From DATDRS01 sp035291605 (GTDB lineage: Bacteria > Chloroflexota > Anaerolineae > Anaerolineales > UBA6663): a stretch of DNA of 14,581 nucleotides. The stretch lies in the NCBI GenBank assembly GCA_035291605.1, contig DATDRS010000041.1, positions 1-14,581 of the forward strand, in the 5' to 3' direction. The notes beneath the pieces are model-generated. The model was not told the origin of the DNA and did not search any database. It saw nothing but the letters and a program-made list of their open reading frames with translations. A program made the position numbers and the translations under genes. Positions 1-4,530 of this stretch are shown piece after piece (the first letter of the stretch is position 1; each line of letters starts with the position of its first letter).

Positions 1-165
1 ATGAAAGTCATCCCCGATTTCCGTTACCCGGATAACATTCGCTTCGGCCTCGCGCCGCTCTACACGACATTTGCCGAGATTCACGAGGCCGTGATGCGCT
101 TGCGCCGGGTGATGGTGGAGCGGTTGTACGAAAAATATCCGACCGAGAGGCCGGAGGTGACGTGA
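1..165 (+). CDS. kynU: Kynureninase, C-terminal end (5' part outside window)
   Basis: The window opens inside a reading frame that stops at 163-165 and gives 54 residues. The stretch PDNIRFGLAPLYTTF followed by an EAVMRLRRVM helix is the typical end of kynureninase, the PLP enzyme that cleaves L-kynurenine to anthranilate and alanine. The ATG at base 1 lies inside the protein (about 54 of some 420 residues remain), so it is not the real start. The PLP lysine and the active-site core lie outside the window. The match to the family C-terminus is strong but short, so another fold-type-I aminotransferase class V enzyme is not fully excluded. The downstream genes (benzoate-type CoA ligase, 2-aminobenzoyl-CoA-type monooxygenase) make anthranilate production a coherent role. 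Its 3' end is overlapped antisense by a doubtful leftward ORF. Confidence 0.82.
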   Translation: MKVIPDFRYPDNIRFGLAPLYTTFAEIHEAVMRLRRVMVERLYEKYPTERPEVT

Positions 166-460
166 GAGGCAGGGCGGAAGGCAGAAGGGTGGAAGCGGTG
201 GCGATCAGAACGTAGACGGTGAGCGTCGTCCAGGCGATGCGCCGAACACCCACGTCCAATTGTAGGGCGGCCCATCCGAGGAGCGCCACGCCGGCGGTGA
301 GCGCCGCGAGGAAGAGGGTTGGCCGCGCTGGGATATCCAGCACGCCCGTCTGGGCCGACAACAGCACCACCACCGCCAGCACGATGGCGCTGACGCCTCC
401 GGCGGCCAGCACGATCCGCAGGTCGTGGGCTTCGTCGCTGTGGGATAACGAGGCAGCCAT
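8..460 (-). CDS. Hypothetical small membrane protein (doubtful, overlaps kynU end)
   Basis: This leftward ORF of 150 residues has no family I recognise. Its first ~95 residues look like a real membrane protein: a polar start, then three hydrophobic segments at about residues 16-37, 47-66 and 74-95, separated by short charged loops (DIPARP, LDVGVRR). The last ~50 residues are rich in Pro, Ser and Arg and are read entirely antisense to the kynureninase 3' end, so they are probably not selected as protein. Either the gene overlaps its convergent neighbour by about 158 bases, or the true product ended earlier and has lost its stop. No clear Shine-Dalgarno precedes the ATG at 460. It lies 92 bases downstream of the DUF4058 gene on the same strand and could share its transcript. 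Confidence 0.4.
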   Translation of the reverse strand: MAASLSHSDEAHDLRIVLAAGGVSAIVLAVVVLLSAQTGVLDIPARPTLFLAALTAGVALLGWAALQLDVGVRRIAWTTLTVYVLIATASTLLPSALPLTSPPASRSDIFRTTAPPSPGASASRPRESRQMSCRAARGRSECYPGNGNRG

Positions 461-485
461 CTTGGGTGAGAGGTCTAAACCGGCG

Positions 486-513
486 TTGACTTTTCAACAA
501 ATCAGGCTACTAT
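486..513 (+). promoter_or_regulatory. Possible sigma70-type promoter facing into the DUF4058 gene
   Basis: TTGACT (486-491) and TACTAT (508-513) are separated by 16 bases and match the -35 and -10 consensus at 5/6 and 4/6 positions. Transcription would run rightward, antisense through the leftward DUF4058 gene. A small palindrome, GTTGA-CTTT-TCAAC (485-498), overlaps the -35 box and could be an operator half-site or chance. Spotted by eye in a short AT-richer gap, so support is weak. Confidence 0.22.
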
Positions 514-552
514 CCGAACCGGCCAATGCGCCCGCGCCAGGCGGATGCCGGT

Positions 553-1323
553 TTATGCTTGTTTGGTCGGCAATGCGGCGGCCCAGGCCGCATCGTCTTC
601 GCCCAGGGGCGGATGGGGCGGCTGGTTGTAGCGGACGACTAAATCGTACCCGGCGCGGTCGTAGACGCCTTGCAGCAAAGCGCCCAGGTCCACGGTAGGC
701 TCGACATCGTCGGGACGCAAGGGGAGGGGGAAGGTGGGAATCGGCTGCCGCACCGAGAACGGATAAAGCCGCGCCTGGCGCGGGCGTTCGCTCCGGCGGA
801 TGAACAGGCGATAGTGGCTGCCGACGGCCTTTTCAGTGTGGGGCATGGATGGTCCGGCGCGCAAGAGGTCAATTTCTACGAAGTGGACGCTAGAGTCTAA
901 AAGCGTTTCGCGTTTTTGAAGATAACCCTCACGGTCGCGGCCCGGTTGCTTGTTGCTGTGTGACAACAGCTCTATAACGGTTATGACCTCACCGGTCGGC
1001 ACGACTCTCACTTCTAAATATCCCTCTTCAATCGGCTCTGCGATCGGGAGCTCGACCGTGAGGTAGGGAGCTGGCTCTGTAGTTGGCGCAGCCGCCCCCG
1101 CCGGGCCGCCTCGATTGACGACTGTCACATCCGGTTGCCTGGATTGAAGCGGCGCATCCGGCGAGACCGCAATGTAAGTGTGCGTTTCAATGGCGACGAA
1201 ATAACGTGGCCGCAGAAGCGGCGCCAGCTCATCGCGTAAGGCCACGATCAGACTTTGATGTACGCTGTGCCAAAAAAGAGAGCTTTCGAGCCAGGGGTTC
1301 ATACCGGGGAAGGGGTGAGACAT
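553..1323 (-). CDS. DUF4058 family protein
   Basis: The 256-residue product begins with the family signature PFPGMNPWLE (residues 4-13) and ends with the equally typical YNQPPHPPL (232-240). The core has QPDV at 63-66, VIELLSHSNK at 116-125 and HFVEIDLLRAG at 147-157. Those acidic and lysine positions resemble a PD-(D/E)xK nuclease-like pattern as in Uma2-type proteins; that fold link is my inference. DUF4058 proteins have no established function and are common, often in many copies, in Cyanobacteria and Chloroflexota. No signal peptide or membrane segment is visible. The start ATG is at 1321-1323, preceded by a modest GAGG; an in-frame ATG at residue 8 is less likely because it would cut the signature. 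It is divergent from the monooxygenase gene, with 77 bases between them, and splits kynU from the rest of the pathway genes. Confidence 0.85.
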   Translation of the reverse strand: MSHPFPGMNPWLESSLFWHSVHQSLIVALRDELAPLLRPRYFVAIETHTYIAVSPDAPLQSRQPDVTVVNRGGPAGAAAPTTEPAPYLTVELPIAEPIEEGYLEVRVVPTGEVITVIELLSHSNKQPGRDREGYLQKRETLLDSSVHFVEIDLLRAGPSMPHTEKAVGSHYRLFIRRSERPRQARLYPFSVRQPIPTFPLPLRPDDVEPTVDLGALLQGVYDRAGYDLVVRYNQPPHPPLGEDDAAWAAALPTKQA

Positions 1324-1329
1324 GGTCTC

Positions 1330-1358
1330 TTACCTCGCGTGTGTGTTTCGATTATACT
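1330..1358 (+). promoter_or_regulatory. Likely promoter of the rightward catabolic genes
   Basis: A good -10 box, TATACT (1353-1358, 5/6 to consensus), lies in the 77-base gap between the divergent DUF4058 and monooxygenase genes. The hexamer 17 bases upstream, TTACCT (1330-1335), is a poor -35 match (3/6), which would suit activator dependence. The predicted start near 1366 leaves a leader of about 35 bases. AAAGG at 1389-1393 sits 7 bases before the ATG at 1401. Confidence 0.4.
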
Positions 1359-1400
1359 CCCATCCGCTCTACACGGCGCGGATGACTCAAAGGTACTGGC

Positions 1401-2948
1401 ATGAAGATCAACATCATCGGCGGCGGCCCGGCGGGGCTGTACTTCGCTATTCTGATGAAGAAACTCGACCCGGCGCACGACATCACCCTCGTCGAACGCG
1501 ACGGGCCCAACGACACCTTCGGCTGGGGCATCGTCTTTTCCGACAAGACCTTCGCGTTTCTCAGAGAGAACGACGAAGCGACCTACGCCGACCTCACCCG
1601 AGCCGCGCAGACCTGGGACGACGTGGTCGTAGGCTATCGCGGACAGAAGTATCCCGTGCGCGGCAACGGGTTCCTCGGCATCGCCCGCCTCACCTTCCTG
1701 AACATCCTGCACCAACGCTGCCAGGGCCTCGGCGTTGACCTGTGCTTTCACACCAACCTCACCGACCTCTCTCCGTGGCGTGACTGCGATCTCCTCGTCG
1801 GCGCGGACGGCGCGAACAGCCTCGTGCGGCAGACCTACAGCGGGTTCTTCCAACCCTCCATTGACGTGCGCCAGAACAAATACCTCTGGCTCGGCGCGCA
1901 TCAACGCTTCGACGGCCTCGCCCTCACCATCCGCGAGGCTGAGGCCGGGTTGTTCATCACCCATTCCTATCGCTTCAGCCCGACGACCAGCACCTTCATC
2001 GTCGAATGCCCGCCGGAGACGTGGCTCAAGGCCGGGTTCGAGAAAATGTCAGATGAACAGACGTGCGCTTATCTCGCCGAGGTCTTCAAAGAGGATTTAG
2101 GCGGGCATCCCCTGCTCTCGAACAACTTTGTCCGCTGGCTCAATTTCCCGCTCATCAAGAATAAGCGTTGGTATCACCAGAACGTCGTGCTAATGGGGGA
2201 TGCGCTGCACACCGCGCACTTCTCGATCGGCTCGGGGACCAAGCTTGCGCTCGAAGACGCGATTGCGCTCGCCCGATGCTTTGCCGAGCGCTGCACGGTG
2301 GAGGCAGCCCTGCCCGAATTTGAGCGCGTTCGCAAGCCCCCGGTGGATCGCTTTCAGGCCGCGGCGTATAACAGCCTCACCTGGCTCGAAAACGTCCGCG
2401 CCTACCTGCACTTCGATCCGCTCCCGTTCATCTACAAGGTAATGACCCGGAGCAAGCGCGTGGGCTACAACCGCCTCAAGCGCAGCGACCCCGACTTCAT
2501 CGCTCGTTACGACGCCTGGCGCAAGCAGCAGACTGAGCCAGGCCCCATTCCGAACGATTTTCTCGACCTGTTCCAGAAGAAGACCTTTGCCCACCTCGCC
2601 ACCCTCATGCCCGACGGCACGCCGCACGTCACGCCCGTGTGGGTGGACTACGACGGCCAATTCATCCTCGTCAATTCGCCGGCGGGGCGCTTGAAGGACC
2701 TCAACATGGAAGAGCGGCGGCAGGTCGCCGTCGAGATTCAGGACCCGGACAACGCCGACCGGTATGTGCTCGTGCGCGGGCCGGTCGTCGAGATCACCGA
2801 GCAGGGCGCGGACGCGCATTTGGACAAACTCTCGCAGCGCTATCTAGGCAAAGAGAAATATCCGCCGGGCATGCGCTTCCCCGGCGAAGTGCGGCGACTG
2901 TACAAGATTTTGCCGAAGCACGTGACGACGTGGAATCCCTATGGGTGA
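1401..2948 (+). CDS. 2-aminobenzoyl-CoA/salicylyl-CoA-type FAD monooxygenase fused to F420-type PPOX domain
   Basis: A 515-residue fusion. Residues 1-370 are a class A flavoprotein monooxygenase: FAD motif GGGPAG (7-12), the TFGWGIVFSD segment shared by 2-aminobenzoyl-CoA monooxygenase and salicylyl-CoA 5-hydroxylase, a GADGANSLVR motif, and VVLMGDALHTAHFSIGSG (262-279) holding the GD motif. Residues ~383-515 are a pyridoxamine-phosphate-oxidase-like split barrel of the F420-dependent PPOX class: LATLMPDGTPHVTPVWVD, then AGRLKDLN, then GADAHLDKLSQRYLG and a proline-containing PGEVRRLYKI end. By family knowledge the first half hydroxylates an aryl-CoA at C5 with O2 and NAD(P)H. The known enzyme for 2-aminobenzoyl-CoA has a ~85 kDa subunit with an OYE-like reductase behind the monooxygenase; here the split barrel replaces it. 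Kynureninase and an aryl-CoA ligase nearby favour 2-aminobenzoyl-CoA as substrate. I infer that the PPOX domain reduces the dearomatised intermediate, perhaps with F420H2. AAAGG lies 7 bases before the ATG. Confidence 0.85.
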   Translation: MKINIIGGGPAGLYFAILMKKLDPAHDITLVERDGPNDTFGWGIVFSDKTFAFLRENDEATYADLTRAAQTWDDVVVGYRGQKYPVRGNGFLGIARLTFLNILHQRCQGLGVDLCFHTNLTDLSPWRDCDLLVGADGANSLVRQTYSGFFQPSIDVRQNKYLWLGAHQRFDGLALTIREAEAGLFITHSYRFSPTTSTFIVECPPETWLKAGFEKMSDEQTCAYLAEVFKEDLGGHPLLSNNFVRWLNFPLIKNKRWYHQNVVLMGDALHTAHFSIGSGTKLALEDAIALARCFAERCTVEAALPEFERVRKPPVDRFQAAAYNSLTWLENVRAYLHFDPLPFIYKVMTRSKRVGYNRLKRSDPDFIARYDAWRKQQTEPGPIPNDFLDLFQKKTFAHLATLMPDGTPHVTPVWVDYDGQFILVNSPAGRLKDLNMEERRQVAVEIQDPDNADRYVLVRGPVVEITEQGADAHLDKLSQRYLGKEKYPPGMRFPGEVRRLYKILPKHVTTWNPYG

Positions 2949-2975
2949 ATCCAGCGCGTTGAAAGGAGTACATCC

Positions 2976-3125
2976 ATGAGGCTGAGACTCACCGGCAAAC
3001 TAGGCATGCTCCTGTTGGGCGTCTGGCTGATTCTGTGGGGTGTGCTCAATTTCAGCTTTGGGTCTAACATCATTTTGGCCTTGCTGGCCATCGTGGCCGG
3101 TGTTCTCATCGCGCTGGAGCGATAG
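2976..3125 (+). CDS. Small two-helix membrane protein (49 aa)
   Basis: A short ORF preceded by a clear AAAGGAG at 2962-2968, seven bases before the ATG. The 49-residue product is MRLRLTGK, then a hydrophobic helix (about 9-28), a short FGSN turn (28-31) and a second hydrophobic helix (32-47) ending in ER. The positively charged start and the turn suggest a helical hairpin with both ends in the cytoplasm. It fills the gap between the monooxygenase (27 bases upstream) and the crotonase (33 bases downstream), so it is very likely co-transcribed. I recognise no named family; short proteins of this LLLGVWLILWG type occur in Chloroflexota. Its function is unknown. Good Shine-Dalgarno, operon position and coherent amphipathic ends argue that it is real. 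Confidence 0.6.
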   Translation: MRLRLTGKLGMLLLGVWLILWGVLNFSFGSNIILALLAIVAGVLIALER

Positions 3126-3158
3126 CCTGCCATGCCTCAAGCAACAATGGAGAAAACG

Positions 3159-3947
3159 ATGTACGATTTCCAATACGAAGTTTCAAACAGCATCGCCACC
3201 ATCACCCTCAACCGTCCGGAGGTCCTCAACGCGCTCACGCTGGAGATTTACGCCCAACTGCGCGACCTGTTTGAAGCGCTGCGCGACGACGAGAGTGTGA
3301 AGGCCGTCATCCTCACCGGGGCTGGGCGCGCGTTCTGCTCCGGCGGCGACGTGCACAAGATCATCGGCGAGGTGCTCGACCGCGACATGCGCGGGCATCT
3401 GGAGTTCTGCCGCATGACCGGCCGCCTCGTGCGCAATATGCGCCTGCTCGCCAAGCCCATCATCGCCGCCGTCAATGGCCTCGCCGCCGGCGCGGGCGCG
3501 GTGATTGCGCTGGCCTCGGATCTACGCGTGGTGGCCGAGGATGCGAAATTCGCCTTCCTCTTCACCCGCGTCGGGCTGACGGGCGCGGACATGGGCGCGG
3601 CTTTTCTGCTGCCCCGCCTCGTCGGGCAGGGACGCGCGATGGAACTGCTGATGTTGGGCGACGACGTGGACGCGCAAACGGCCGAGCGCTACGGCCTCGC
3701 CAACCGCGTCGCGCCCAGGGAACAGGTGCTGCCCGTTGCCCGTGAGTTAGCCGCGCGCCTCGCTGCCGGGCCGACTTTCGCGCTGGGGGTCACCAAGATG
3801 CTGGTGAACAATGAGTGGAACATGGATTTGATCTCGGCCTTAGAATCCGAAGCCCAGGCGCAGGCGCTGATGATGATGGGCGCAGATCATCGCGCGTTTT
3901 ACGAGGCGTTTAGAGAGAAGCGCAAGCCGGAGTTTAAAGGGCGGTGA
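3159..3947 (+). CDS. Enoyl-CoA hydratase/isomerase (crotonase) family protein
   Basis: A 262-residue crotonase-fold protein: NRPEVLNALT (18-27), AFCSGGDV (58-65, first oxyanion-hole segment), AAVNGLAAGAGAVIALASD (103-121, second oxyanion-hole segment) and FTRVGLTGADMGAAFLLPRLVG (135-156). Family members act on CoA thioesters as hydratases, isomerases, hydrolases or ring-cleaving enzymes. By eye, the two glutamates of classical hydratases (Glu144 and Glu164 of the rat enzyme) correspond to Val115 and Phe134, so simple enoyl-CoA hydration is not assured; Asp144 in GADMG is a candidate catalytic acid. Beside an aryl-CoA monooxygenase and ligase, hydration or hydrolytic opening of the oxo-cyclohexene-carboxyl-CoA ring is the best guess. 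I start at 3159 because GGAG (3149-3152) sits six bases upstream and the product then begins at the usual family position; ATGs at 3132 and 3147 are alternatives. Confidence 0.88.
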   Translation: MYDFQYEVSNSIATITLNRPEVLNALTLEIYAQLRDLFEALRDDESVKAVILTGAGRAFCSGGDVHKIIGEVLDRDMRGHLEFCRMTGRLVRNMRLLAKPIIAAVNGLAAGAGAVIALASDLRVVAEDAKFAFLFTRVGLTGADMGAAFLLPRLVGQGRAMELLMLGDDVDAQTAERYGLANRVAPREQVLPVARELAARLAAGPTFALGVTKMLVNNEWNMDLISALESEAQAQALMMMGADHRAFYEAFREKRKPEFKGR

Positions 3948-4000
3948 TTGCTGATCCTTGATTGCCGATTGGGGCGTCGGCAAATCAACCATCAGCAATC
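3946..4000. repeat. Long imperfect inverted repeat, possible terminator or relic palindromic element
   Basis: The outer arms GATTGCTGAT (3946-3955) and ATCAGCAATC (3991-4000) are perfect complements. The inner arms TTGATTGCCGA (3958-3968) and TCGGCAAATCAA (3977-3988) pair apart from one bulged base, leaving an 8-base loop. CC faces CC between inner and outer arms. The left arm overlaps the crotonase stop codon by two bases. The RNA could form a hairpin of about 21 pairs, followed by TCTCTTT, so a weak or bidirectional terminator is possible. Alternatively it is a copy of a dispersed palindromic repeat. Confidence 0.65.
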
Positions 4001-4011
4001 TCTCTTTGCTC

Positions 4012-4032
4012 GCCCGCGGGGACGCGGGCTTT
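4012..4032 (+). terminator. GC-rich hairpin with short T run, weak terminator candidate
   Basis: GCCCGCG (4012-4018), loop GGGA and CGCGGGC (4023-4029) form a perfect 7-bp stem followed by only TTT. It follows the long inverted repeat after the crotonase gene and precedes the RidA gene by about 40 bases. The short T run makes strong intrinsic termination doubtful; partial attenuation between the two halves of the locus is possible. Confidence 0.35.
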
Positions 4033-4071
4033 GAGCGTTGGGTGTAATCACCGGACGAAACGGATGAGCAG

Positions 4072-4476
4072 ATGAAAAAAGAAATCGTCAATCCGGCTTC
4101 TCTGGCGAAGCCTTCCGGCTACTCCCATGGGGTTATGGTTGAGGGAGGGCGCGCCTTGTTTCTGGCGGGCCAAACGGGCATGGACGCCACGGGGCGGATC
4201 GCCGCGCCGGGGGAGCTCGTAGCCCAGTTCAGGCAGGCGCTCGCCAACTTGCAGGCGGTCGCCGCCGAAGCGGGCGGGGAGATGACGGACATCGTCAAAT
4301 TGACGATTTTCGTCACAGACAAAGCCGCCTACCAGGCTAACCTCAAGCCCATCGGCGAGGCTTACCGTTCATTTTTTGGCCGCTACTATCCGGCCATGAC
4401 GCTGGTGGAAGTGAAAAGCCTGTTTGACGACGAAGCGATGGTGGAGATTGAGGGGATGGCAATACTCAAGACGTGA
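4072..4476 (+). CDS. RidA (YjgF/YER057c/UK114) family protein lacking the catalytic arginine
   Basis: A 134-residue protein of normal RidA length: VEGGRALFLAGQTGMDATG (23-41), a FRQALANLQAVAAEAG helix (53-68), DIVKLTIFVTD (73-83) and PAMTLVEVKSLFDDEAMVEIEGMA (107-130). Family members form cytoplasmic trimers and hydrolyse reactive enamines/imines to ketones and ammonia, or act as specialised deaminases in ring-degradation pathways. The arginine that binds the substrate carboxylate in true RidA (Arg105 in E. coli, in the P-A-R-S segment) is Met109 here, placing the protein among the non-canonical Rid subgroups. In this locus, deamination of an amino-cyclohexene-type CoA intermediate derived from 2-aminobenzoyl-CoA is an attractive role but is inference. 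ATG 4072 is preceded only by a weak GGATGAG; a three-codon ATG frame at 4064 overlaps it. Confidence 0.88.
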   Translation: MKKEIVNPASLAKPSGYSHGVMVEGGRALFLAGQTGMDATGRIAAPGELVAQFRQALANLQAVAAEAGGEMTDIVKLTIFVTDKAAYQANLKPIGEAYRSFFGRYYPAMTLVEVKSLFDDEAMVEIEGMAILKT

Positions 4477-4530
4477 CCTGCAAGTCAGCGCGGTGTCGGG
4501 GTCATCGCGCACCAGTTGGAAGGAGCAAAC

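Noticed and set aside
219..698. Rightward 159-residue ORF across the leftward membrane ORF and DUF4058 end
   Set aside because: Arg/Pro/Ala-rich product with no coherent hydrophobic or domain pattern, and it overlaps the well-supported DUF4058 gene.
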